DNA of 64,000 bases from Aspidapion aeneum (Eukaryota > Arthropoda > Insecta > Coleoptera > Brentidae): positions 6,128,112 through 6,192,111 of the forward strand of contig OY755042.1 of assembly GCA_963576565.1 (NCBI GenBank), in the 5' to 3' direction. Made by a program: the position numbers and the translations under genes. The notes under the pieces are model-generated. The model was not told the DNA's origin. It searched no databases and worked only from the letters and a program-made list of their open reading frames with translations. How positions within the stretch are numbered: position 1 is the stretch's first letter; every line of letters begins with the position of its first letter. Shown here piece by piece: positions 34,725-46,504 of this stretch.

Positions 34725-36600
34725 TATACTACCCCAAATCGATTGGTGATTGATAACTAAATTTTAAGTCGCCGGCCGGGTGTTTGCTTTATATTTAGGT
34801 AAGATTTTTTCATGTTTTTTCGCAAACTTTTGCTTTTAACTTTTGCCACATCAACTTTACTTTACTTTGTACAGGTTAAAATTTGTTTACAATAGAACAA
34901 GAATGTAATTGCCGTTTTAATGATCTTTGTTTCTCAAGAACTAAAAAGGATATTGTTATTTTTTTTAAAATTATAAAAATTCAAGATTGATCAAGAAAGT
35001 TTAAGACTACCCTCGGTCGATTGGTAATGGATCACTTAATTTTAAGTCGCCGCGTTTGCCTTAAATTTGAACAGGAGGGCCTGTATGACGTCATAAGTCC
35101 AAAATGGCCCACACGTCTCTCCGCACGTAAATTACATCATCTTAGACTAACTCAAATATCGCAGATAAATAACGACCTGGAGATAATAGAGGACTGTGCC
35201 AACAAAAACCTTGTACACTTTAGAAAACCCACGCAGCCCTGTTTTCAAAAAAGACCAGCACCGGTGAGCCAAACATCATGCTATCTGGAAGTGCTGTCAC
35301 ATTGCAGAGCCAGTTGAACATCTTAGTATTCACTGCAGAGACCAACATGTCTTGGCACAGTCACGTGGCAGATATAGCTAAAAGGGCGTCCCAAAAGCTG
35401 GAGGTGCTATTTCGTACAAGACATCGGTATACACCAAGCCAACTGCTGACACTACAAAGCTCAGATTCGACCAACTATGGAGTACTGCTCACATATATGG
35501 AGTGCGGTACCCAAACATACCTTAATGCTTTTGAACACCGTGCAAAAACGAGCTGTCAAGCTGATCAATGACCCCGCACTTACGTAGCTTGGATAGTCTT
35601 GAAGATCGAAGAACTGTGGGCGATCTATCTCTCTTCTACAGGTATTACCACGGAAAATGCTCTGAAGAGTTGGTACGTATGATCCCCCCGGCAGTAGCAA
35701 ATACTAGGCGAACACGTCAAACAGACGGAAACCATCAATTTACTGTCAAAATAGAGGCACCACAAACCTCATTATATCAGAATTCATATCTCTGGCAAAC
35801 AGCATCGCTGTGGAATAAACTCCCTGTGACAGTTTTCTCTGCAGGTTCAAAAACCAACATACACCAACATTTTCGCACACTTGCCGCTTCTCGAGCGTGA
35901 TAGGGCTCTCCTTGCGAGTTGGCATAACCGTAAAAAAAAGGCGGCATTATTCTTTTTTTTACAAACTTACACTTGCTGTCGCTAAATTAGTTTACAGGAA
36001 AACTGTAAATACGCTTTTTGTTCGCAAGAGAACAAAAATTAATATAGTGAATAAATTAGTTTTTAAGACATAAAGCCAGTTTCTTTACCATAATAATTGG
36101 ACTTGCAAACAAAAACCTATTAAGTTTTTCTGTACAACTAATTTAGAGAAAGTTATAAAATGAAAAAGTCGTCATCTTGGATTTATGGCGTCACACAGGC
36201 CCTCCTACTCAAATTCCCGGCGATTTAATATTAAGTAATTTATCACCAATCGACTGATCTAAATCCAAAAACATTAATTAAATTTCTTTTTTTAAAAACT
36301 TTGTTGCCCAATATTTTAAATTTTTATGTTTTTAGTATTTAAAAAATAACAATATATTTTTTTATTTCTTGAGATATAAGGCATATTAAAACGACAATTA
36401 AATTGTTGTTCTATTGCGAACAAATCATAACCTATACGATTTTTCTGTAAAGGTGATAAGACAAAAGGTAAAAGCAAAAGTTTGTGAAAAACATGAAAAA
36501 AATCGCAATCGTGGATTTATGACGTCACACAGGCGCTCTTCCTCAAATTTGAGGCAAACACTTGACAATACCTTTGAATTAAAAAAAAATAATCTTATAG
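34725..36600. mobile_element. Nested long palindromes
   Basis: Outer arms 34730-34980 and 36290-36590 are imperfect reverse complements (cgcaaacttttgctttta, caatagaaca and ctcaagaa phrases). Inner arms 35010-35110 and 36165-36262 also match inverted (gtcgattggt, gagggcctgt and gacgtcata phrases). Each looks like a foldback MITE of one family, arranged inside one another. A LINE fragment sits in the centre. No target duplication was identified. Confidence 0.65.
35130..35900 (+). pseudogene. Jockey/I-like LINE, C-terminal RT fragment
   Basis: Plus-strand pieces in two frames read NNDLEIIEDCANKNLVHF, then WHSHVADIAKRASQKLEVLF, a frameshift, and DPALT..GSLEDRRTVGDLSL. The ending is YLWQTASLWNKLP with HIHQHFRTL-like text and a stop at 35900. 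These are the end of the palm, the thumb and the C-terminal tail of a non-LTR RT. The catalytic block is absent. Confidence 0.85.
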
Positions 36601-37421
36601 TTTAAGTAAACAAGTGCTATAGAATGTTTATTGCAAACATCGCTTCGATCATTCGTTTCATAAAGGCGTAAAACGTTTTTAGCTCCTCTTGTCAAATTTA
36701 GGAAATACCGCTCACGCCTTTCTTTGGATATTAAAAATATAGAAAATGCGCTCTCTTATCTAATTTTTGACCCCCATCAAATATTAACATCACCCTATAA
36801 AATATGCGACATTTCTCAAATTTTCGTAAAAATGTTATAAAATCATCTTTTAAAAATTTAAATTTAATTTGTTCATTATAAAGTGTTTCTCTATCTTAAA
36901 AACTCACGCGTCCTGGTTGCTTGTCCTAGTAGCGCACCGAAGAATGCTAGTTTTTGTTTATATTCATGAAATATGTTGAAAATATGTAAAAAAATCTTAG
37001 GCTTAGGGAGCGGGGCAGGCCTTGAAGACCCCTGAGTATGCCTATTTTATAACATAGGATCTATCTGCTCATAAAAACACGTCTGGGAAATCAACTCGCT
37101 TTCAAAAACCCACATTTAATAAAATTAACTAACATAAATACCTAAACATGCAAAAGTTACTTGCCCAGAAGTTTTGGGACCCTCGACATTTTCTCCGCAA
37201 AACAGACAAACAAACAGTTTCTTTTGCACCACATAATTGACCTGTTAACTTTTTAATTGCAGATTATTTCAATTTTCAAAGTGCGGAAAAAAATTTTAAA
37301 TGTTAAATTTTGGTGGTTGCCTAAGGCGGCTGCCTCGTTGCCGCACTCTTTACACCTAGTGATGATTTTATGAATTTAAAAAATAGTTTTTTAAATCTTT
37401 AATCCGCCATCTCGACTATTT
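36601..37421. other. Vps13D intron 2 stretch
   Basis: No exon seen. At 36950-37040 there is a segment similar to 9410-9520 (tattcatgaaatatgt..gaaaat, then a GC-rich patch), a shared dispersed repeat of unknown class. Confidence 0.45.
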
Positions 37422-37575
37422 TAGCTCACACATATACTATACTATAGTAGTGTGAGCTATGGTGATCCTAATTTTTTCGAGAAAAAAAATGTTGCTCCGA
37501 TTTCAAAAATTTTTATATATCTTTGCGTTTCAGATGATTTTGAAACTTTTTTGTTGCGCCGTCTGTCTGTCTGTA

Positions 37576-37610
<35 letters not shown>

Positions 37611-38297
37611 ATGTCTGTCTGTAACGACCAACGCGCATAACTCAAAAACCGCCAGGCCGATTTTAATGAAATTTGGTACCTAGGCTGGGTCTTGGGTCGA
37701 GATGGTCCCATTTAAAAATGAACAAAATCCACCGAACACAAACCAAATAAAAGGGTGGGGGTAGATTTCAAAAATTAGAGTTTATTTGAAAATATGGCGT
37801 GTGTGATATCAAACGAAAGGTAATTGAGTCCGGAGTTAAACAAAATACATTTTAATTTATTTAAAAAAAAGGGTGGGGGTATATTTCAAAAATTAGAGTT
37901 TAAGTGAAAATATGGCGTGTGTGATATCAAACGAAAGGTAATTGAGTCCGGAGTTTAACAAAATACATTTTAGTTTTTGTTTTATTTCAAGGGTGGGGGT
38001 ATCTTTTAAAAATTTGAGTTTAAGTCAAAACATGGCTTGTGTGGTATCAAACGAAAGGTAATTGAGTCCGGAGTTAAACAAAATACATTTTAATTTATTT
38101 AAAAAAAAGGGTGGGGGTATATTTCAAAAATTTGAGTTTAAGTCAAAACATGGCTTGTGTGGTATCAAACAAAAGGTAATTTAGTCTGGAGTTGAATAAA
38201 ATATATTTCAATTTTTAGTTATATTAGCTCACACGTACACTATAACTATAGTACCTAGTGTGAGCTTAGGGGCCCATATATTGGCAGAGTATTTTTT
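37422..38297 (+). mobile_element. DINE-1/HINE-like element, copy 4
   Basis: Same ends as the other three copies. A longer GTCT/GTAT microsatellite is at 37562-37622. It has four internal 118-bp repeats and is 876 bp long. It is non-coding and antisense to Vps13D. Confidence 0.65.
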
Positions 38298-38546
38298 AAA
38301 TGTTAATCTTAAAGAAAAATTACGGATGGATGAATTTTTTTTCATAATATTTGGTCTAGCAGTCACAACAATTAGTTTTTTCAACTTTTTTTTCATTTAA
38401 CCAATAGAAAAATAAAATTTAAAACTGAAAAAAATACGACCTAAACTATGTCCCGTCGACTTGGCACTTTTGTCAGTTAATTTATAAGATATTATTTTTG
38501 AAAACACTGCTAAATAATATTAAATACATAAAATGAGTATTCTTAC

Positions 38547-38633
38547 CAATAACTCCAGCTCTGATTCTAATAGGCAGTCCTAAATGTCTTAACGCATCAG
38601 CCTTTAGTGGTACATTTTCTAATTCTACTTTTC
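38547..38633 (-). CDS. Vps13D: Vps13D exon 2 (87 nt)
   Basis: This exon encodes KVELENVPLKADALRHLGLP then IRIRAGVI, matching human VPS13D AVELENLPLKKDALKELELPFEVKAGFI, the second chorein block. The minus-strand acceptor is tttttag at 38634-38635 and the donor is TTG|gtaaga at 38545-38546. Its two leading bases complete a glycine codon from exon 1, and its last G begins the glycine codon finished by exon 3. Confidence 0.95.
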
Positions 38634-39142
38634 CTAAAAATAATATTTTTTTTTTACTATTGGAAACTTTATATTCCACAGTGAAGGGTCCCATTTCTCA
38701 GGCTTTGATTGGCTCCGTGGACACCCAGCCTAAGAAACTAAAATTTTATATTTAGACACAGTGAGTGTCAAGGGTATCAAGGAGAAATCTTGCATAAAGA
38801 CACCCGGCCCTCTTTCATACCAGAATCATTTTTCCTCTGCTAGTAAAGGCCGGGTAATGTCATGATTCTTACAACTGCAGTGTGGCCATTACTAGCTTAT
38901 TGTGCATCCTCTTGATTCCTAGGCTAACCAGTCTATTAATTTCGTTATGTGAACGAGTTTGTACAGGTCTTTAATGAAGAGTAGTCCCCAGTCGCTATTG
39001 GGTCTAGTTCAACTTCCCTTAATATTAGGTTCCTCTTGCGATACAATGCCTGGAGGTAGTTGAGTATGCAAAATATGAGGACCGCAGTTTGACAATGAAT
39101 TCTAGCAGAGAATAGGTCACAGACAGATTAACGATATGGATG
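38634..39142. other. Vps13D intron 1, near exon 2
   Basis: Mixed-composition sequence with GC-richer text at 38700-39100 (caccagcctaagaaact-like and cacccggccctctttcatac). It looks like an old dispersed repeat, but no coding frame or element end was recognised. Confidence 0.4.
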
Positions 39143-40240
39143 TTGCCGGGCCGCGTATTTACTTTTCCGTGCTCATTTCACGTCGGCGCGGTTTTGAAAT
39201 AGACACGGAAATGTTACAATATATTTGGGTTCAAATACGTGTTGATTTTAAGAGTTTTGATCTCGAAATGAGCACGGATCTGTAAGAGAACATCGCTCAT
39301 TAAACTATTACAAAAGCGTATTCAACTGTCAGGTTAAAACGCTAACATAACGAAAGCTAATCAATCAAATCTAACCGAACCAAACCAAAGCAAACTGAAC
39401 CAATAATTTTAAAAAAAAAACTTTCTTGACTTCCTACCGGGGATCCTAGAGGATGTGAATCCGAACCGAAACGAACCGAATTGAACCAAACCGAACCAAA
39501 GCAAACTGAACCAACAATTTAAAAAAAAACTTTTCTGACTTCTTTCCCGGGATCCTAGAGGGTGTGAATAGTGATGTAGTTTAGTTTGGTTAGGTTAGGT
39601 TTGGTTCGGTTTAGTTAGGATCGGTTCGGTTCGGATTCACATCCTCTAGGATCCCGGGTAGAAACTCAGAAAAGTTTTTTTTTTGAAAAAAATTATTGGT
39701 TCGGTTTGCTTTGGTTCGGTTGCGTTAGATTTGATTGATTAGCTTTCGTTAGGTTAGGTTTTTGAAACTTTCTATTTTCATGTGGTTAGAAATCAAGTGA
39801 AAATTATTTAAATCATTAAAATTTATTAATAACAGAACAACATCTGTCGTCGTAGTTGCCGGTGTAAGACAATGAACACTGAACTTTGCAGGTATAGTTA
39901 ATGGAAGAGTGTTCTTCAAACTTCAAAGAATTTCAAAATCTTGAGTAATATTAGTACAAATACTTTTAAACTGCTCCATAATTTTCATATTAACAAACAT
40001 ATAACCTCATAATCAAACTAATAAATAACGTGAATCCAATTGAAGTTTTAAATGTGCACTAATAAGTAAACCCCTGCGCTGCGTAATTCAATACAAATCC
40101 GTGCCTTGTTCGAGCCTCGGTGCCTTAAAATCAACACGCATTTGTAGCCAAATATGTTGCAACATTTCCTTGTCTATTTCAAAACAGCGCTGCCGTGAAA
40201 TCAGCACGGAAACGTAAATACGCTGCCGGGCCAGTTTTTA
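39143..40240. mobile_element. Long palindromic element with a nested palindrome
   Basis: The left arm 39143-39300 (gccgcgtatttacttttccg, tttgaaatagacacggaaat) is the imperfect reverse complement of 40075-40235. Within it, 39347-39565 and 39580-39770 form a second foldback, sharing ctaatcaatcaaatctaac, aaagcaaactgaacca and gatcctagag. The nested part is rich in GGTTCGGTT pentamers with two TTAGG units. No gene is present. Confidence 0.75.
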
Positions 40241-41559
40241 ATTCGCGGCCAAAACTGAGAAAATTTTACCGCACAGGTATTTACCGCAAAAATGCTTACC
40301 GCGCTGGACTGAACCGCGGTAGACACGAACTCGGGCACCCTAACGCAAGATCTAGAACGGGCAAGCTTTAACAGCGCAAATGCAAAACCGCGCAAGGAGT
40401 AACAGCTCAAGTATTTACCGCGCTATATGGGTACACCGCGCAATTTTCAGAATAATATTATTTTTTTCAGAATAAATATATCAATATTTATATATTACAT
40501 TATTAACAAGTCACCTATAACAAAATATAGACATACAATAAGATTTGCAGTTCTTTCGCCACTACCGACAGAAATAAGATGTTTTAAAGTTCTTAATTTT
40601 ATTTTATCTCTACCGAAGAGTTTGCCAATTAGTTTTTTATCATTGAGACCCGCACGTGACAAAAGCAAAATCGGTTCTAAAATCCAAAAATTTTACAGAA
40701 TATTTATTTTCAATAAAAGCGGGGTTGCCATTAAAAACGTAAAAATTTCCTAAACTAACGAAAGTGCGTAAACAATGCCAATAAAAATAGGAACTGCAAA
40801 AACAATACAATATTAACCACATTAATTCATTACTTTGATTTAAACCTCATATTATCGAAAACCAATAAATTAAACTCAAAATTAAATAATATCATCAAGT
40901 AAATACTGGATATTCCAACAGAACGCAGAATTATCTAAAAATTTTAAAAATATTACAAACCAGAATCGATACCAAAATCTCAGATATTTTGTCTATCCCA
41001 AACGATTAAGATGAGGGATGATAAAGGCACCAGAAAATTAGATGCTTTGGATGGCGAGTACTTGAAAAAAAATGATAAGTGAGTTACAAAATAATCAAAA
41101 AACATTGTCGTCGAAAACTTTAAAACAGAATTCCTTGTCAGTAAGTGTTATCTCTTTCAACAAATAAACAAATGAGTCCAAAATTAATCAGATTGCTTTA
41201 ATTGTTAAAAATTCTGGCTACAGAGAATATTCGCTTTTTATCAAAGATATTTTGCTTCAACTTATAAACTATGAAATTATTTAATCCATCTTGCAGTATG
41301 TTAAAAATTACATTTTGTACAAGTAACTGAGACGTTACAACCATACTACTACATTACAGTATGTCGCAAAAATCGCGGTTACATGTTACCACGGCATACC
41401 GGTATATATTGTGGTTGACTTGAGTTGTCGCAACAACATCCCTATTTAAACGTCCGCCATATTTGAAATATTATGATTGACTGTTTTACTGTTTTATTAA
41501 CGGGTTGCCCCACTTGAAAAGTAAAATTTACAATATATTCTACTTAAATCTTCTCTTCC
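40241..41559. other. Vps13D intron 1 stretch without recognised features
   Basis: AT-rich. It opens with a run of gcgcaa/ttaccgcgc-type short phrases (40250-40440), followed by unremarkable sequence. No exon or transposon end is supported. Confidence 0.4.
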
Positions 41560-42780
41560 AGTAATTTATATCTAGTAAATATTAGTATTACATTAATGAT
41601 AGGTTATAATAATAGTTTTAGTTTTATTTTTATCATTATTATTTTTTTTTTAAACATATAGTAGTAAGGTACTTTATGTAAATCACATTTTTAATGATGT
41701 TAAATCAGGTACTTATATGATTAGATTTTTTATCAATGATTTCTTGTTATTTTTTTAATTGTGTATAATGAGGTATTGAAGAAGTCTACTTCTAATTTAT
41801 TCGCATTTTGCATCACTCTATTGATTGGATTATTTTGCCCATAGAGAGTTCGATGTTGTTCTGTTTCAAAGAAGTGAGTATCTCTTAGTAGGCGAGGAGG
41901 TACATAGAATCTAAGTGATGAGAGCAGACTTGCACAATCCACTTTACCGTTAATAAGTTTGAAAACAAAAATTTTATCAGCTGCAGTTCTTCTTTGAGCC
42001 AAAGTATCTAGCTTTAGAAGTGCCCTAAGTTCAGTGTAATCTATATTATCAAAAGGAATTTTGAGTTTAAAAGCTATGTATCTAAGAAATTTGTTTTGGA
42101 CTTTTTCAAGTTTTGATATGTAAGTAGAGTGATAGGGAGACCAAACAGATGAGTTGCTTTCAAGTATGGAGCGCACTAGAGTGCAATATAAAGTTTTTAA
42201 TGAATCGATGTTTGTGAAATCTTTTGTATGACGTTTTATAAAGCCAAGCATTTTTAAGGCTCTATTAGTGATAGTTGTATCATTTGCAAAAAACACTCCT
42301 AGGTCTCTCATGATATTAACTTGTTCTATCTCAGTATTTTGTAGTTAATATTTATTTGGTTTAGGGTTGGAACTTTTAGAAAAGTGTACATATTTACATT
42401 TACTAGCATTAAGGACCATTCCATTTTGTGCACACCACATTTCAAATCTTGCTAGGTCTGATTGCAAAAGTTGCTGTGTTTCGTCATTCTGTACTATGAT
42501 ATATGCTTTTAAATCGTCAGTGCAACTTTCAACATCAGCTGATTCAAAACAGTCCGCTGCATCTTTAATAAAGATGTTAAACAGTGTTCGTGCTAAATGT
42601 GCCCCCTGGGGAACTCCTGAGCTAGCAAGAAATGGTTCTGAGAAGTAGCAGTTGTTGAGTTTTAGGATTAGTTTGTGATCAGTTAGGTAGGATTTGTGCC
42701 AGTTACCAGTTGACCTCTCCTTCTCACCTACCTTTCTGCTCCACGTCAATGCATAAACATGTGGTACAGGTTTCATTAAA
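41560..42780 (-). pseudogene. Jockey-like LINE remnant
   Basis: Two minus-strand frames read KSYLTDHKLILKLN..YFSE, then SGVPQGAHLARTLFNIFI, the catalytic region as CTDDLKAY (FADD altered to CTDD) and GMVLNASKCKYVHFSK. After a stop near 42345 come MRDLGVFFANDT, LGFIKRHTKDFTN and the thumb to the stop at 41733. Loss of the usual G-P in SHLGPLLF and the altered FADD show decay. Endonuclease and fingers are missing. Confidence 0.88.
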
Positions 42781-42900
42781 TAGCTTCCCCCCCCACTCCC
42801 GAAATAATAATGACTAATGGGTCTGGCAAAAGAACTATTTATTGTTGCTTTACTTTTTTCAAAAATTGGAATTAATTTCTTTATCGAAGAAATTTATTAA

Positions 42901-43423
42901 CGAGGGGTGAACAGCTAACCCAAAATGTGTACACCGATTGTGAAAATCCACAATCTTTTGCTAAGATTGTGATGGATTGTGGTAAGATTGTGAAAGATTG
43001 TGAGGGATTGTGGAGGACTGTGCAGCGGCGTCGCGTGCCTGAAGGGGCGGGGGGGCCGACAGTCCATCAAAAATTCTGGTGACCAAAAAAAAAAAGGTCA
43101 TCATATCTATAGTTTCCTTTGCCGCCCTCTTAATTTATCGTTACCGGCCCTGCTACTTAATAACGATTTGGGCACCAATGGGGCGCCATGCCAGTACCCT
43201 CGGGGCGGAGGAGGGGGAGGGGGCGACGAACCTCCCGCCCCCCCCACGCTACGCCACTGGGACTGTGGTAAGATTGTGAGGGATTGTGAAGGACTGTGGT
43301 AAGATTGTGATAAGATTCTGACGGATTGTGGTAAGATTGTGAGTGATTGGGACAAACTGTGTAAAGATTGTGAAGGATTGTGGGAAAATGTGTACACCGA
43401 TTGTGAGAGCTATTCACCCCTCG
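42901..43423. mobile_element. Composite hAT element with internal minisatellite, copy A
   Basis: Terminal repeats CGAGGGGTGAAyAGCT (16 bp) flank the unit, and the exact 8-bp direct repeat TTTATTAA lies on both sides (42893-42900 and 43424-43431), as for hAT elements. The body is a minisatellite of 10-11-bp units around GATTGTGAGG. A smaller hAT is inserted at 43023. It is non-coding; the glycine- or proline-rich frames come from the GC-rich insert. Confidence 0.88.
43023..43259. mobile_element. Nested 237-bp hAT MITE
   Basis: The ends CAGCGGCGTCGCGTGCC and CCACGCTACGCCACTG match the common CAGTGGCGTAGC hAT terminus. The exact 8-bp duplication GGACTGTG flanks it (43015-43022 and 43260-43267). 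It is non-coding and GC-rich. Confidence 0.88.
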
Positions 43424-43567
43424 TTTATTAATATTAGTCGAAGCATGTTTCTTTTATGGTAACCATCAATCGATTTTCACAATTATTATTTTAATCAATT
43501 TAAGGGATCTACATGTGGGTCAGTACCGTTTAGAAAGTTTTTCTATAATGATATGTATGCCGCATAC

Positions 43568-43661
43568 CTGATAGTAAAGCGATACTCAGCTGATCGGTAT
43601 TGAGGTAAACATATTTGCCCAAATAGTTGTTCAGGACCCAAGCGACCAGCCCTTCAAGCAT
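43568..43661 (-). CDS. Vps13D: Vps13D first coding exon (94 nt) with start codon
   Basis: The ATG at 43661-43659 opens [18 protein letters not shown] then [12 protein letters not shown], matching the VPS13D N-terminus [31 protein letters not shown]. This conserved N-terminal chorein helix fixes the start. The donor is CAG|gtatgc at 43566-43567, phase 1. Upstream on the minus strand the sequence runs as 5' UTR to a likely acceptor tttcag at 43757-43758. The gene therefore probably has a separate non-coding first exon to the right, perhaps with the donor-like GTAGTAAGT near 43890-43900. Confidence 0.97.
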
Positions 43662-44240
43662 GTTTTTCTTTCAGTAATGGTTTGACAGGTAAAACGAACT
43701 TTGGGATTACTTCTTAGGATTGTTTCGTAGGAACCAATTTGAGTCCTGCATCTGGTCTGAAAATTAAAAGAGACAATTGCGATTTATTAGAAAATTCTTA
43801 CCAACGCAAAGGACTAATTAATATAAAAAACAGCAAAAAAATGTTTACTGGCATGTATTTTTGATTTAGGTTCACTTAGGGATATTTTTGCGAACTTACT
43901 ACAACTGACCGGTCTCCTAGTAACTGTGATGTTGCGGTATGTTGTTTCCAAATTTAAGAGCAGTTTTCGAAAAAAATTTAGAAATTGATTTCCTTTTTTT
44001 TGAAACATAAAGCTACTTCTCAAATACCAAATTGCAAATAATGCAAGGGCCTAAAACTATAAACAACAAGTGAAATTAAAGAAAAAAAAATAAGAAAAAA
44101 GTTTTTTTCTGCATTATTTGTAATTTCGCATTTGAGAATTATATTGGCAATCGCCCATTGCGATCAGAAATTTTAACACACGAAAAGGTGATCTCATGTT
44201 TTTAGACGTTGATAGTTTACGTCTAACTTTTGAGTTTTCA
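43662..44240 (-). other. Vps13D 5' UTR and upstream region
   Basis: 43662-43756 is the probable UTR part of the first coding exon. At 43879-43925 lies a segment nearly identical, inverted, to 50515-50563 upstream of the attractin gene. On the minus strand it contains ttgta|gtaagt, a good donor. At about 44068-44112 the text is the reverse complement of the sequence just 3' of the tRNA-like unit at 16523-16560. No TATA box is claimed. Confidence 0.45.
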
Positions 44241-44465
44241 TACCTTTAACAGTGGGAAGGAAGAGTTATAGAAATCAGTTTGATGACTTGGTTGAGTTAA
44301 TACCCTGAGAGTCTCTCGTTCTTGTATTGAGATACTGCAGACCTGCATAGATGAAAGTTTTACGAAAATTTATGTATGGCTTCGGTAGTTCAATGTTGAG
44401 AATGTTTGCATACAGAGCAAGAGATCCCGGGTTCGAGTCCTGGCCGAAGCAGAAAAACTTTTTTC
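44241..44465 (+). repeat. tRNA-containing dispersed repeat, copy 2
   Basis: Starts acctttaacagtgggaagga and matches 16313-16545 through flank and tRNA-like part, with scattered substitutions. This shows the unit is repeated in the genome. Confidence 0.65.
44379..44451 (+). tRNA. tRNA-like cloverleaf, copy 2 (anticodon position ACA), possible pseudogene
   Basis: Same 73-nt architecture as 16450-16522. The acceptor GCTTCGG/CCGAAGC is perfect. The D stem GTTC/GAAT is fully pairable here with one G-T. The anticodon stem TTTGC/GCAAG has loop ATACAGA, and the T arm is CCGGG/CCTGG with one G-T pair. Compensated stems in both copies argue for real tRNA ancestry. The ACA anticodon and missing D-loop GG argue against a normal working tRNA. 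Confidence 0.5.
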
Positions 44466-46117
44466 CTATGCAACAAGGAATAACTGCAATTTTTATTTAA
44501 ATAGCATAAATACTGAATTAGAATATAAATCATTGTTTTATAAATGAATCAGATTGTATAACAAATTACCATTAGACACTAAAAATTGCAAATCAAATAT
44601 GTTTAAGAGAAAACTTAAGTACTTGTTGCAATGAACCGAACCGAACTGAACCAAACCTAGCATCAACCTGCTGGTACTTTACTAATATTGTACATTAACT
44701 CCTGGCAACTGCTGGCATCGGCAATGATTGGATGCATTGCATTATTTTTATTATTTTTGTATTGTCTAATTTGCATATTATTTAAAAGTGCAAAAAATGC
44801 ATCATTTTAGTACTTTATTTTTAATACAATGAAAAGTTATACTTTATTTTTGAAGAATGCCAAGTGCAGCCAGCGTTAATGGCAAAAAATATTTTAAACA
44901 TATATTTAAACAGCTGCTTTTCAAGCACTTTATTTTAGTACAAAACAATTAAATATTTTACTGTAAAAATAAAATATTCACAAAAAAAGATTTTAATAAA
45001 ATTTTGAAGAAGGTACTCTTAAAGTACATTTAATTTATTATTAAAAGTTTAAAAGTTTTACTGCAAAATTAATATAACAGTGAAAAAACATTTATTTATT
45101 TTAGTACAAAAATATTAGATATTTTACTGTGAAAATAAAATATTTACAAAAAAACTGACAAGTTGATGTTTGCTGTCCTTGCCACTAGATGGCAAATACT
45201 AGTCAACATTTTACAGGTACACTAAGGAATGTCAAGCTTAAGAATGTGAATGATTTTATTTATTTTTAAATTGGTGTGGATGGTGTTCTGTGGTGTGGAA
45301 TGTTCCATAATCTTTGGAAATGTCCTCATCTGATATGAAAAGGAAAATATTAAGGATCCTTATATAATGATCAAATATTTATGCCATAAATATGAGACAT
45401 GAGTGATGTAATCTCCTTACAATATTTACAATAAAAGTAGTTTCTTTGTACTACTAAAAAATTAATAAAATACAATGCTTTAAAAGTACAGGTTTTTTTA
45501 AAAAATGTATATAAAAATTCAGTTTTTTTTTTTGTATTTATTAATAATACGAAGAAAATACATTACTTTAAAAGTACATGCTTTTGTGTACAAAAAAGTT
45601 TTAAAAAATGCATTACTTTAAAAGTAGTGTTTTTTGTACTAAAATATATACTTGCTGGCCTGATTCAGGCTGTAGATCCAAATCAATATGAATTAAGTAC
45701 TTCCTACTTAGTACTTTGCCGTTATGGGCAGCAGTGAAAGCCAGTACTTTAAAAGTACTTTTTTTGTAAAGCATGTTTGCTGGGCAGTTTATAAGCCTGA
45801 TTGTTTAGGTAAACCCTTGGTACCATATACTATATTATTTTAGTCTGCATATAACTTTTTTGGTGTGTTTTAATATAGTAACCTTTTATCATAGAGAAAT
45901 ATTGTAGTAATGTTTGTTATTTGTTTTTAGGCTAGGATTAAAAACACTTTACAGTACAGTGTAAGTACCTGATAAAACTGTGTGTTACTAGATTGTTCTT
46001 TTAGTAGGTATAGTTAGTTCTGTTAGGAATGATACAGGAATGCTTGTTTGTTTTTAGATTTTACAATGAATGGGTTAGCATAGGTTTGTCAGTATTATGC
46101 TTAAAATAAATAACAAG
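44466..46117. other. AT-rich intergenic DNA with short internal repeats
   Basis: Between the two divergent genes. A 60-bp phrase (ttattttagtacaaaa...tattttactgt.aaaataaaatatt) occurs near 44930 and 45098. Phrases like actttaaaagtaca recur at 45475-45760. Resembles old repeat material; no gene found. Confidence 0.5.
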
Positions 46118-46504
46118 GCTCGGTACATTACATTGGCGTAGCTAGGGGGAGCCAGGGGGGGCCTGGCCCCCCCTGAAGTCCCTCAGGCCCCCCCTAAGAT
46201 ATTTTAGACCTTCCCTACCGACTAGTAGTAAAAGAACATGACACTGAAAATACATACTTTTCTATTATTATTCGGGAAATATTCAAATAAAATAGGTGCA
46301 TTAAAATTTAAAATCATTCAGATAATGTTTACATTTCAGGAAAAAGCCCTTGTCTTGCGGCTTTTTCTCTTTAAATTATCGGTAACTTTTCTGCACTTAT
46401 GCAATTTCCTGAAAATATTTTTTTAATGTAAACATAATTATGCATATTGAATATTTCATACATATTGGCGACATCTTGTAAAATATTATAGAAGTGTAAG
46501 TTGA

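Noticed and set aside
33873..37711. Cysteine/serine-valine-rich frames (CLSVCLSV)
   Set aside because: They translate the GTCTGTCT microsatellite inside DINE-1-like elements.
43000..43417. Glycine- and proline-rich frames
   Set aside because: They arise from the GC-rich nested hAT and the GATTGTG minisatellite.
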